From assembly GCA_019186985.1 (NCBI GenBank), contig JABARQ010000015.1, positions 163,553 to 227,552 on the forward strand: 64,000 nucleotides of DNA, written 5' to 3'. Under the pieces are notes generated by a model. That model did not search any database. It had not been told where the DNA came from and saw only the letters and a program-made list of their open reading frames with translations. Source of the DNA: Prosthecobacter sp. Its GTDB lineage: Bacteria; Verrucomicrobiota; Verrucomicrobiia; Verrucomicrobiales; Verrucomicrobiaceae. Below, piece after piece: positions 18,503 to 26,685 of this stretch (positions within the stretch are counted from its first letter, which is position 1; each line of letters begins with the position of its first letter). A program made the position numbers and the translations under genes.

Positions 18503-21433
18503 ATGGCCCTCACTGACTACCAAGCCAAACTCCTTGCCTACGAACTGACGAGGCGTTGTCCCTCCGACAGTGAGGAAAAGCTGGCGGCCACGGTGGCGGG
18601 GGCTCAGGTGGACTTGAACCCGCATCAAGTGGATGCCGCGTTGTTTGCGTTTGAGTCGCCGTTGTCGAAGGGCGTCATCCTGGCGGATGAAGTTGGTCTC
18701 GGAAAGACCATCGAGGCCGGATTGGTCATCTCGCAAAAGTGGGCGGAGCGAAAGAGGCGCATCCTCGTCATCACCCCTGCCAACCTCCGCAAGCAGTGGC
18801 ATCAGGAGTTGAACGAGAAGTTCTTCCTGAACTGCGAGATTCTGGAGGCCAAGTCCTACAATGCCGCCGTGAAGCGCGGGCATTTCCGGCCGTTTGAACC
18901 GCAGGAGGATGCCGTCGTCATCTGCTCCTACCAGTTTGCCGCCACGAAGTCGCCGGACGTGCATCGCACGGATTGGGATTTGGTGGTGATCGACGAAGCG
19001 CACCGCCTGCGGAACGTCTATAAGCCGAACAACAAGATCGCCAATCTGCTCAAGATGGCGCTCAATCAGCGCCACAAGCTCCTGCTCACGGCCACGCCGT
19101 TGCAAAACTCCCTGCTGGAGCTGTTCGGCCTCGTCAGCGTCATCGACGAGCACACCTTTGGCGATGTGCGCAGCTTCCGGGAGCAGTTCGCCAATCCGAA
19201 CGCGCAGACCTACGACCTGCTGAAGGCAAGGCTGCGGCCCTTGTGCCACCGCACGCTGCGCAGGCAGGTCACGGCCTATGTGCCTTACACGAAGCGCCAT
19301 GCCATCGTCCAGCCCTTCGATCCTTCGGACAATGAGGACGCGCTTTACGATCTCGTTTCCGACTACCTCCAGCGGGACAATCTTCAGGCACTTCCCCCGA
19401 GCCAGAGAAAGCTCATGACGCTCGTCCTGCGGAAGCTGCTCGCTTCCTCCTCCTTCGCAATTGCCGGGGCACTCACCTCCATGGCCAATCGCATGAAGGC
19501 TCGACTGAAAGAGGACGACGAGAGGAGCGCGGACGCTCTTGTCCGCCCTCTAGGCGAAGAACTCGGCGAAGACTACGAAGGCCTCGAAGACACCGCCGAA
19601 GAATGGGACGAGGACGAGCAAAACGAGCCACTCACCATCGAAGACCGCAAAGCCATTCAGGCCGAAATCGAGGACTTGGAGGAGTTCAGCCGCCTCGCCC
19701 AAGGGATCGACCACAACGCCAAAGGAAAGGCGCTCATCACCGCCTTGAGCACCGCCTTTGACAAGGCTCGTGAAATCGGCGCGGCGGAAAAGGCCATCAT
19801 CTTCACCGAGTCGCGGAAGACGCAGAGCTACCTTCTTCGCCTGCTGGCAGATAGTCCGTATGCGGAAGGCATCGTGCTCTTCAATGGCACGAACACCGAT
19901 GACCGCTCGAAGGCCATCTACGCCAAGTGGGTCGCGAAGCATCAGGGCACGGACAAGATCACCGGTTCCCGCACGGCGGACATGCGCAGTGCCTTGGTGG
20001 ACTACTTCCGCGAAGAAGGCCGAATCATGATCGCCACGGAGGCCGGGGCGGAGGGCATCAACCTCCAGTTCTGCTCCCTCGTGGTGAACTACGACCTGCC
20101 GTGGAATCCCCAGCGCATCGAGCAGCGCATCGGCCGCTGCCATCGTTACGGCCAGAAGCATGACGTGGTGGTGGTGAACTTCCTCAACCAGAAGAACGAG
20201 GCCGACCTCCGGGTTTACCAGTTGCTCGACCAGAAGTTCGAGCTGTTCCGCGGCGTCTTCGGCTCCAGTGACGAGGTGCTCGGCACCATCGAGTCCGGCG
20301 TGGACTTCGAGATGCGCATCGCCGCCATCTACCAGACCTGCCGGAAGCCGGAGCACATCAAAGAGGCCTTCGACCAGCTTCAGTTGGAGCTGAACTTCGA
20401 GATCAATGAAGCCCTCCGCCTCACCCGGCAAAAGCTGCTGGAGAACTTCGACGAGGAAGTGCAGGCCAAGCTCAAGCTGCGTGACGAAAGCTCGCATAAG
20501 TTGCTGAGCCACTTCGAGAAGCAGCTCATGACCCTCACACGGCACGAGTTGCGGGACCTTGCCACTTTCCACAGCGATTCCGCCTTTGAGCTGCATCAGC
20601 TGCCTGCCTCGCTGGGGAAAGAGGTTCCCACCGGCCTTTACGTCCTGCCTCGCAGCACCAGCACCGCCCATGTCTATCGCCTCGGCCATCCGCTGGCCGA
20701 GCAATTGGTCGCCACCGCCAAGGTGCGGGAGCTTCCCCCGGCGGAGATCGAGTTCCACTACGCCCAGCACGGCAGCAAGATCAGCATCCTGGAGCCGCTG
20801 CGCGGTCAATCCGGCACGCTGATGGTTTCGATCTTTACCGTCGAGTCCATGGATCAGGCGGAGGATCACCTCATCTATGCCGCCTGCACGGATGACGGCA
20901 CCGCGCTGGATCAAGAGCAGGCCCGCCGCCTGCTCAGCCTGCCATCCACCATCAAAGAAGTGCTCACACGAAGCGACGAGGACGCGAAGGACTCGGATCA
21001 GAAATACTCAGACCTTCGTGGCTTCGTGCCTTCGTGTGAGATATTGGCTGCCCTCACCGCCAAGCGTCAGACAGAACTCCAGCAGATCATCGCCAAACGA
21101 AACGCCCACTACTACGAGGCCGAGGCGCAGAAGCTCGATGGCTGGGCGGACGACCTCAAGGTCGGCCTGGAGCGCGAGATCAAGGAAATGGACCGCCTCA
21201 TCAAGGAAGCCCGCCGCGCCGCTGCCACGGCCCTCACCCTGGAAGAAAAGCTTGCCAGCCAGAAGCAGATCAAAACCGTCGAAGCCCAGCGCAACGACAA
21301 ACGCCGCTCCCTGTTCGACGCCCAGGACGCCATTGATCAGCAGCGCGAGGACTTGATTGGCAAGATCGAAGGGAAGCTTCAGCAGGGAACCTCCATTCAG
21401 GGCTTGTTCACTCTCCGCTGGAGTCTGGTCTGA
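18503..21433 (+). CDS. SNF2-family DEAD/DEAH helicase of the defence operon, 976 aa
   Basis: Two RecA-like lobes: Walker A ADEVGLGKTIEAG (residue 61 on), DEAH in VVIDEAHRLRN (about 164), motif III-like LLTATPLQN, and motif VI QRIEQRIGRCHRYGQ (about 540). The C terminus (about 860-960) is rich in E, K, A and L and predicted coiled coil. The family (HepA/RapA, DrmD-like) translocates on double-stranded DNA. It is the first gene of a seven-gene operon and is followed after 23 bp by the ATPase gene. SNF2 helicases are known neighbours of type III restriction systems. Here it may act as an accessory translocase, which is inference. Oddity: residues about 820-846 are encoded by a palindromic octad repeat inserted in frame, giving the peptide LRGFVPSCE. 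Confidence 0.85.
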   Translation: MALTDYQAKLLAYELTRRCPSDSEEKLAATVAGAQVDLNPHQVDAALFAFESPLSKGVILADEVGLGKTIEAGLVISQKWAERKRRILVITPANLRKQWHQELNEKFFLNCEILEAKSYNAAVKRGHFRPFEPQEDAVVICSYQFAATKSPDVHRTDWDLVVIDEAHRLRNVYKPNNKIANLLKMALNQRHKLLLTATPLQNSLLELFGLVSVIDEHTFGDVRSFREQFANPNAQTYDLLKARLRPLCHRTLRRQVTAYVPYTKRHAIVQPFDPSDNEDALYDLVSDYLQRDNLQALPPSQRKLMTLVLRKLLASSSFAIAGALTSMANRMKARLKEDDERSADALVRPLGEELGEDYEGLEDTAEEWDEDEQNEPLTIEDRKAIQAEIEDLEEFSRLAQGIDHNAKGKALITALSTAFDKAREIGAAEKAIIFTESRKTQSYLLRLLADSPYAEGIVLFNGTNTDDRSKAIYAKWVAKHQGTDKITGSRTADMRSALVDYFREEGRIMIATEAGAEGINLQFCSLVVNYDLPWNPQRIEQRIGRCHRYGQKHDVVVVNFLNQKNEADLRVYQLLDQKFELFRGVFGSSDEVLGTIESGVDFEMRIAAIYQTCRKPEHIKEAFDQLQLELNFEINEALRLTRQKLLENFDEEVQAKLKLRDESSHKLLSHFEKQLMTLTRHELRDLATFHSDSAFELHQLPASLGKEVPTGLYVLPRSTSTAHVYRLGHPLAEQLVATAKVRELPPAEIEFHYAQHGSKISILEPLRGQSGTLMVSIFTVESMDQAEDHLIYAACTDDGTALDQEQARRLLSLPSTIKEVLTRSDEDAKDSDQKYSDLRGFVPSCEILAALTAKRQTELQQIIAKRNAHYYEAEAQKLDGWADDLKVGLEREIKEMDRLIKEARRAAATALTLEEKLASQKQIKTVEAQRNDKRRSLFDAQDAIDQQREDLIGKIEGKLQQGTSIQGLFTLRWSLV
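20963..21040. repeat. Octad palindromic repeat inside the SNF2 helicase gene
   Basis: Two 28-bp arms (20963-20990 and 21013-21040) form a hairpin. The outer 11 bp, CTCACACGAAG against CTTCGTGTGAG, pair perfectly, and the inner part pairs imperfectly. The right arm (core CCTTCGTGGCTTCGTGCC) is nearly the same as the right arm of the repeat at 25132-25227. The helicase frame stays open through it. Confidence 0.75.
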
Positions 21434-21456
21434 TTCCCGTTCACTATCCGCCAGCC

Positions 21457-22758
21457 ATGTATATCCACAAGATCAAGCTCACCAACATTCGCGGCTTCAA
21501 GAGCCTCGACTTCGATCTCCAGCGCCCCGACAAGACCTACGCGGGCTGGACGGTTTTCACGGGTGACAATGGTTCTGGCAAAAGCACGCTTCTAAAATCT
21601 ATCGCTATCGGCCTTACGGGACGCGAGACAGCTCGCTCGTTGCAGCCGAGCTTCAATAAATGGGTCCGGTACGATGCCCCCGACAGCAAGGGCTACGTGG
21701 AGCTAGATGTCGTTCGGGTGAAATCGGATGACGCCCTTAGCGGCGGAGGCCGCCCACCCGGCGAACGGTTTCCGGCATTGCTGGTTTTTGAGAACGGCGG
21801 AAAGGAGACAGCGTTAAAGGTGGAGATACCGACCGGTCAGCCAAAGACCTATCAAGCACCTGAACGAACTATCTGGGCCAACGGGTCCAGCGGATGGTTT
21901 TGCTGCGGTTATGGCCCTTTTCGTCGAGTGTTCGGTGAGTCGCCCATAGCCCAGCGCCTTATGTCCGCCCCGAGCACCGAGCGGTTTGTGACGATGTTCG
22001 AGGAAGCCGCGTCGCTTGCCGAGGTGGACAGGTGGCTGAGGGAACTGGACCACAAGAAACTTGAGATGAAGGCGGCGGAAGTCAGCCAGCTAGCCATCCT
22101 GCTGGGCCTGCTTCGCCAGGATTTGCTGCCGAACCAGATCACCGTGGATCGGGTGGATTCGGATGGCCTGTGGCTCAAAGATCGCAACGGGGTGGAAATC
22201 TCGTGGGCATCCATGAGCGATGGATACCGCTCCGCCTTGGCACTGGTCGCCGACATCCTTCGCCATCTTATTAACGCTTACGGTCACGAGAATCTGATTA
22301 CCACGACACTGGATGGCAATATCGAGGTTGATCGTTCGGGCGTGGTGCTCATTGACGAAATCGACGCCCATCTTCATCCCGAGTGGCAGCGCGAGATCGG
22401 GTTCTGGCTGAAGCGGCATTTTCCGAAGATTCAATTCATCGTCACCACCCACAGCCCTATTATCTGTCAGGCGGCTGATCCTGGCGGCTTATTCGTCCTG
22501 CCTGAGCCAGGCAGCAGTCAGGAGCCACGCCGACTCACCGATGAGGAACGAAACACGATCATCGCTTCACGTCCTGACACCATCCTGCGCAGCCCTGCCT
22601 TCGGCCTTCAGAGCACCCTCTCTCCGGTCGCTGTGGAAGCCCGAATCGAGTATGCGCGCATCGAAGGGAAGAAGCGATCCACGGGCAAACTCAGTGCGGA
22701 AGAGCAGAAGCACTTCAAGCAACTCGAACTTTTCGTGAACACAGACGAGGACCCTTAA
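21457..22758 (+). CDS. RecF/SMC-like AAA ATPase, Septu PtuA-like (first pair), 433 aa
   Basis: The N terminus MYIHKIKLTNIRGFKSLDF is the standard opening of RecF/OLD/SMC-type ATPases. Walker A GDNGSGKST is at about residue 36; the ABC signature-like region is WASMSDGYRSALALVADI; Walker B LIDEIDAHLHPEWQ is at about 299, followed by the switch His in IVTTHSP. It is followed after 3 bp by an HNH nuclease gene, the arrangement of Septu (PtuA ATPase, PtuB HNH). In characterised Septu systems the ATPase controls the HNH nuclease and the pair gives anti-phage defence. Here the pair is embedded between a SNF2 helicase and a type III methyltransferase. PtuA is the best match, but other ATPase-HNH pairs exist. 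Confidence 0.75.
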   Translation: MYIHKIKLTNIRGFKSLDFDLQRPDKTYAGWTVFTGDNGSGKSTLLKSIAIGLTGRETARSLQPSFNKWVRYDAPDSKGYVELDVVRVKSDDALSGGGRPPGERFPALLVFENGGKETALKVEIPTGQPKTYQAPERTIWANGSSGWFCCGYGPFRRVFGESPIAQRLMSAPSTERFVTMFEEAASLAEVDRWLRELDHKKLEMKAAEVSQLAILLGLLRQDLLPNQITVDRVDSDGLWLKDRNGVEISWASMSDGYRSALALVADILRHLINAYGHENLITTTLDGNIEVDRSGVVLIDEIDAHLHPEWQREIGFWLKRHFPKIQFIVTTHSPIICQAADPGGLFVLPEPGSSQEPRRLTDEERNTIIASRPDTILRSPAFGLQSTLSPVAVEARIEYARIEGKKRSTGKLSAEEQKHFKQLELFVNTDEDP

Positions 22759-22761
22759 TCC

Positions 22762-23505
22762 ATGCGCCGCGTCGAGAGACTAGACATTCCGGCGGCTGTA
22801 GTGCGCTATCTGGACCGCAGGCAACTGAGGGCCGATACCGAGCGGGCGGCCGGGACGCTCGACATCGAGAAAACCTGGAAAAACGCAAGGCAGACTCAGA
22901 AGCTCGGATTGGTGAAGCAGCAGCTTCAGCAAATGGCCGGTGGCAGGCAGCGTTGCATGTATTGCTCGGACTCCGCTGGCACGGACATTGAGCACTTCTG
23001 GCCTAAGTCCGTTTACCCTGAGCGTATGTTTCGCTGGCCAAATATGCTTCTGTGCTGCACCGGCTGCGGGCGAGACTGCAAAGGCAGCCAGTTCCCGCTA
23101 GTGAATGGGCAACCCGCCCTTCTGAACCCCACCGTCGATGACCCATGGGAGTTCCTCGATTTCAGCCCTGCCACTGGCATTCTCTTTGCACGCATGGCCC
23201 CCGACGGCAGCACCACGATGATGGGCACCGAAACGGAGCGTGTGTTTCAATTTGCGAAGCGCGATGCCGTCACCCTCGGTTACCAGCGCAGCTTCCGGCG
23301 CATCCGTAAAGTGATCGCGACCGCTGTTGACGATCCCGCCATAGATCCGGCCGTTTTCATCAGTGATCTACGAGATGCGGATGAGCACGGGATTCTCGGC
23401 TGGTGCTTTCGCGGCGCAGGCATCAATGAACCTCCCATGACAACCCTTCGTCAAGCACGCCCTGCTGTCTGGGCGGCCTGTGTCACTGCCTTCAAGAACT
23501 ACTAA
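22762..23505 (+). CDS. HNH nuclease, PtuB-like (first pair), 247 aa
   Basis: The core carries a Cys pair CMYC (from about residue 65), the HNH beginning DIEHFWPKS (about 76-84) and a second Cys pair in LLCCTGCGRDC with a following N-rich segment. This is the zinc-supported fold of HNH endonucleases in the PtuB and retron-effector group. It is the partner of the upstream ATPase, only 3 bp away, and ends 5 bp before the GTG start of mod. Cleavage of phage or tRNA substrates is known or proposed for relatives; the substrate here is unknown. Confidence 0.75.
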   Translation: MRRVERLDIPAAVVRYLDRRQLRADTERAAGTLDIEKTWKNARQTQKLGLVKQQLQQMAGGRQRCMYCSDSAGTDIEHFWPKSVYPERMFRWPNMLLCCTGCGRDCKGSQFPLVNGQPALLNPTVDDPWEFLDFSPATGILFARMAPDGSTTMMGTETERVFQFAKRDAVTLGYQRSFRRIRKVIATAVDDPAIDPAVFISDLRDADEHGILGWCFRGAGINEPPMTTLRQARPAVWAACVTAFKNY

Positions 23506-23510
23506 CACCT

Positions 23511-25127
23511 GTGTCATCTAAAAAGCAAAAACTCGAACTCACCTGGATTGGCAAGGAGCACCGGCCGAAGCTGGAGCCGCGCATCTTGCTGGAGGAGGCG
23601 GACAAGTCGTATCATGCGGCGCACCGGGTCACGGACCGGGACCTCTTCGACAACCGCCTCATCCAAGGGGACAACCTCCTCGCCCTCAAGGCCCTGGAAC
23701 AGGACTTTGCCGGCAAGGTGAAGTGCATCTTCATTGATCCCCCTTACAACACCGGCAGTGCCTTCGAGCACTACGATGATGGGGTGGAGCATTCGTTGTG
23801 GCTGTCGTTGATCCGAGCTCGCTTGGAGCTGCTCTGGAAACTGCTTGATAAGGATGGCTCGCTTTGGATCACGATTGACGACCGGGAGATGCCTTACTTG
23901 CGCGTGCTGCTTGATGAAGTTTGTGGCCGAAAAGCATTTGTTGCTCAGATTGTTTGGCAGAAGCGCTACTCCCGTGACAACAACTCAGCGATCGGGGATG
24001 TGCATGATTACGTGATTGTTTATGCCCGTGACGTCGATCGTTTCAAAGCCACAAGAAACAGGGTTGAACCCGACGCGAAGACCAGGGCTTCATATCGCAA
24101 CTCAAAAAGCGATCCAGATCCCAAAGGACCTTGGAGGCTCATACCAATGAATGGCGCGGGACTGCGAGCTAATCAGCAGTATCCAGTAACCACACCAAGT
24201 GGAAAGGTCATCTATCCGCCCGAGGGACGGCATTGGTCTGTCCTTGAGCCCAAGTTTTTGGCTCTGGTTGCCGAGGGGAAAGTTTATTTCGGTAAGAATG
24301 GGGACTCTCAACCGGGATTGATTCGCTACCTTTCTGAAGTGGAGGGGCTTGTTCCGTGGACGTGGTGGCCGCACGAGGAGGTTGGACACAACGATGAAGC
24401 CAAGAAGGAAATCCAGGTCCTCTTTGGCAAAGACAACGTATTCGACACGCCAAAGCCCGAGAGATTGATTCAGCGGATCATCCACATTGCCACCAACCCC
24501 GGCGACCTCGTGCTCGACTCCTTCCTCGGCTCCGGCACGACGGCGGCGGTGGCGCACAAGATGGGGCGGCGGTGGATCGGGATCGAGCTAGGGGAGCACT
24601 GCCACACGCATTGCCTGCCGCGCCTGAAGAAAGTGGTGGATGGCGCGGACCCCGGCGGCATCACGGAGGCCGTGGGCTGGAAGGGCGGCGGCGGCTTCCG
24701 CTACTACAAGCTGGCTCCCTCCTTGCTCATGCAGGACAAGTGGGGGAACCTCGTCATCAACCAGGCCTTCAACGCCCCCATGCTGGCCGAGGCGGTCTGC
24801 AAGCTGGAGGGTTTTACTTACGCCCCCAGCGACTCGATCTACTGGCAGCAGGGCCATAGCACGGAGCGCGACTTCCTCTACACGACCACTGCGAACCTCA
24901 GCCACGAGCAACTCCAGCAGCTCAGCGATGAAGTAGGCCCGGACCGCAGCCTGCTCGTCGTCTGCTCCGCCTTCCGTGGTCGCAAGGAAGGCTACAGCAA
25001 CCTGACCGTGAAGAAGATCCCCAAAGCTGTGCTGCACCGCTGCGAGTGGGGCAAGGACGACTACAGCCTGAAAGTGGAGAATTTGCCAAAGGCACCGCCG
25101 CGGGAGGGGCAGATGGAACTGCTATGA
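23511..25127 (+). CDS. mod: Type III restriction-modification DNA methyltransferase (Mod), N6-adenine, 538 aa
   Basis: It starts with GTG at 23511, 5 bp after the upstream stop. Motif IV is DPPYNTGS (about residue 76), and motif I FLGSGTTAAVAH comes later (about 337), so it is a beta-class adenine methyltransferase as in type III Mod proteins. The intervening target-recognition part (about 140-320) is visibly less GC-rich than both ends, with an abrupt change near 24475, consistent with cassette exchange. Together with the Res gene at 26682 it forms a type III system; Mod gives sequence specificity and self-protection. Its stop overlaps the next start (ATGA). Confidence 0.9.
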   Translation: MSSKKQKLELTWIGKEHRPKLEPRILLEEADKSYHAAHRVTDRDLFDNRLIQGDNLLALKALEQDFAGKVKCIFIDPPYNTGSAFEHYDDGVEHSLWLSLIRARLELLWKLLDKDGSLWITIDDREMPYLRVLLDEVCGRKAFVAQIVWQKRYSRDNNSAIGDVHDYVIVYARDVDRFKATRNRVEPDAKTRASYRNSKSDPDPKGPWRLIPMNGAGLRANQQYPVTTPSGKVIYPPEGRHWSVLEPKFLALVAEGKVYFGKNGDSQPGLIRYLSEVEGLVPWTWWPHEEVGHNDEAKKEIQVLFGKDNVFDTPKPERLIQRIIHIATNPGDLVLDSFLGSGTTAAVAHKMGRRWIGIELGEHCHTHCLPRLKKVVDGADPGGITEAVGWKGGGGFRYYKLAPSLLMQDKWGNLVINQAFNAPMLAEAVCKLEGFTYAPSDSIYWQQGHSTERDFLYTTTANLSHEQLQQLSDEVGPDRSLLVVCSAFRGRKEGYSNLTVKKIPKAVLHRCEWGKDDYSLKVENLPKAPPREGQMELL

Positions 25128-25660
25128 GGGACTCACACGAAGACACGAAGGCACGAAGTTTTGACATGAATGAACAGAATCGAGTTTCCAATCCTTCCCC
25201 TCTTCGTGGCTTCGTGCCTTCGTGCGACGCTTCACGGGTGGAGGAGCTATCCGCCATCGTGGTGGAGTGCGCGTACAAGCTGCATGTCGAAGCGGGTCCA
25301 GGGTTGTTGGAAAGCGTGTATGAAGTTGTCCTGGCCAGGATGCTGGAGGAACGGGGACTGCGGGTCAGAAGGCAAGTCCCTGTGCCCATCAAGCTCATGG
25401 GCATGAAGTTTGACGAGGGGTTCCGGGCCGACCTCATCCTTGAAGACATTCTGCTCATGGAACTGAAGTCCGTGGAGAACCTTGCCCCTGTTCATGCCAA
25501 GCAAGTTTTGACCTACCTGCGCCTGCTGAACCTGCCCCTCGGGTTGCTCATCAATTTTGGTGCCGCCACCTTCAAAGAAGGCGTGAAACGCATCGTCAAC
25601 GGCCCCCAATCCTTCGTGTCTTCGCGTCTTCGTGTGAATCAAAAGGGAGGTGAAGCATGA
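25124..25660 (+). CDS. GxxExxY family protein (PD-(D/E)XK-like), repeat-bracketed
   Basis: The family core is GPGLLESVYE (GxxExxY), followed by LRVRRQVPVPIK, GFRADLILEDILLMELKS and a LTYLRLLNLPLGLLINFG segment, a pattern that resembles PD-(D/E)XK nucleases (D...E-x-K). The ATG at 25124 overlaps the mod stop; an ATG at 25166 is an alternative. The residues before ASRVEELSAIV are encoded by a palindromic repeat (25132-25227), and the last 17 codons overlap a half copy (25611-25638). The N-terminal peptide LRGFVPSC is shared with the SNF2 helicase through that repeat. Biochemical function of the family is unproven. It interrupts the mod-res pair together with rhuM. Confidence 0.8.
   Translation: MRDSHEDTKARSFDMNEQNRVSNPSPLRGFVPSCDASRVEELSAIVVECAYKLHVEAGPGLLESVYEVVLARMLEERGLRVRRQVPVPIKLMGMKFDEGFRADLILEDILLMELKSVENLAPVHAKQVLTYLRLLNLPLGLLINFGAATFKEGVKRIVNGPQSFVSSRLRVNQKGGEA
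25132..25227. repeat. Octad palindromic repeat at the 5' end of the GxxExxY gene
   Basis: The left arm (25132-25158) reads CTCACACGAAG ACACGAAGG CACGAAG; the right arm (25202-25227) is close to its reverse complement (CTTCGTGGC TTCGTGCC TTCGTGCGA). The loop is about 43 nt and carries an alternative start codon. Period 8-9 units of (A)CACGAAG are clear. Confidence 0.8.
25611..25638. repeat. Half copy of the octad repeat at the 3' end of the GxxExxY gene
   Basis: CCTTCGTGTC TTCGCGTC TTCGTGTGAA matches the right arm of the repeats at 21013-21040 and 25202-25227. Together with the 5' copy it brackets the GxxExxY gene. Confidence 0.75.
25643..25653 (+). promoter_or_regulatory. Strong ribosome binding site of rhuM
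   Basis: AAGGGAGGTGA lies 3 nt before the ATG at 25657, within the last codons (KGGEA) of the GxxExxY gene, whose stop overlaps the start as ATGA. The same module recurs before res. Confidence 0.7.
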
Positions 25661-26685
25661 GCGGGGAACTGCAGCCGTCGCAGCCGTCGAAGGTGGTTCT
25701 TTATCAAACCGAGGACGGAAAAGTGACCGTGGATGTGCTCTTCGCCCGCGACAACTTCTGGCTGACGCAGAAGGCGATGGCGAATCTGTTTGGCGTGAAC
25801 GTTCCCGGAGTGAACAAGCATTTGAAGAACATCTATGCCAGTGGGGAACTGATGCCTGAGGCAACTGTTTCCAAAATGGAAATAGTTCGGACGGAGGGCA
25901 GTCGCAGGGTGGCAAGGCAGATGGAATACTACAACCTGGATGCTGTGATCGCGGTGGGCTACCGGGTGAACTCGTTCCAGGCCACGCAGTTCCGCATCTG
26001 GGCCACGAACACGCTGCGAGAGTTCATGGTGAAGGGCTACCTGCTGAACGACGACATGCTCAAAAACGGGCGGGCGTTTGGGCAGGATTACTTCGATGAA
26101 CTGCTGGAGCGCATCCGGGAGATCCGGGCCAGCGAGCGGCGGTCCTACCAGAAGATCGCAGATGTCTTTGAGCAGTGCAGCAGCGACTACCGGAGCAACA
26201 GCGAGGAGACGAAGCTTTTTTACCAGATCGTCCAGAACCAGATGCATTTTGCCATCACAGGCCAGACGGCCGCCGAGATCGTGCATGACCGCGCGGACAG
26301 TGAAAAGCCCTTCATGGGGCTGACAACATGGAAGAACTCCCCCAAGGGCAAGGTGCTTAAGAGTGATGTGACTGTCGCCAAGAATTACTTGAATGAAAAG
26401 GAAGTGGACCGCCTGAACCGGCTGGTGGTCATGTTTATTGATAATGCCGAGTTCCACGCCCTGAACCGGCAGGTGATGACCATGCAGGACTGGTTGAAGC
26501 AGGTGAAAAGATTCATGGAGTTTAATGAACAGGAGGTGCTGGAACACGCGGGACGCATCTCTCATGAGATGGCTGTGGCAAAAGCACATGCCGAGTATGA
26601 CAAATTCCGGGTGAAGCAGGATCGGGATTACCTTTCCGACTTTGATCTGAACTTTGCCAAGTATCTGAAAGGAGGTGACGCATGA
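25657..26685 (+). CDS. rhuM: RhuM family protein, 342 aa
   Basis: It matches the RhuM (virulence RhuM family) pattern: VDVLFARDNFWLTQKAMANLFGV, a winged-helix-like N-terminal part, then VSKMEIVRTEGSR...YYNLDAVIAVGYRVNS, RATQFRIWATxTL-type sequence (here QATQFRIWATNTLREFM), and a long helical C-terminal half. Function is unknown; the family is common inside restriction and mobile loci, often between the subunit genes, as here between mod and res. It overlaps both neighbours by ATGA junctions. Confidence 0.88.
   Translation: MSGELQPSQPSKVVLYQTEDGKVTVDVLFARDNFWLTQKAMANLFGVNVPGVNKHLKNIYASGELMPEATVSKMEIVRTEGSRRVARQMEYYNLDAVIAVGYRVNSFQATQFRIWATNTLREFMVKGYLLNDDMLKNGRAFGQDYFDELLERIREIRASERRSYQKIADVFEQCSSDYRSNSEETKLFYQIVQNQMHFAITGQTAAEIVHDRADSEKPFMGLTTWKNSPKGKVLKSDVTVAKNYLNEKEVDRLNRLVVMFIDNAEFHALNRQVMTMQDWLKQVKRFMEFNEQEVLEHAGRISHEMAVAKAHAEYDKFRVKQDRDYLSDFDLNFAKYLKGGDA
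26668..26678 (+). promoter_or_regulatory. Full-length Shine-Dalgarno of res
   Basis: AAAGGAGGTGA is an extended complement of the 16S anti-SD, 3 nt before the ATG at 26682 and inside the final codons (KGGDA) of rhuM. This should give strong, translationally coupled initiation of the restriction subunit. Confidence 0.75.

Noticed and set aside
17962-18513. Minus-strand open frame across the tRNA (GLAGFEPTTSSSRTKR)
   Set aside because: This peptide is the reverse translation of a tRNA gene, a well-known annotation artefact.
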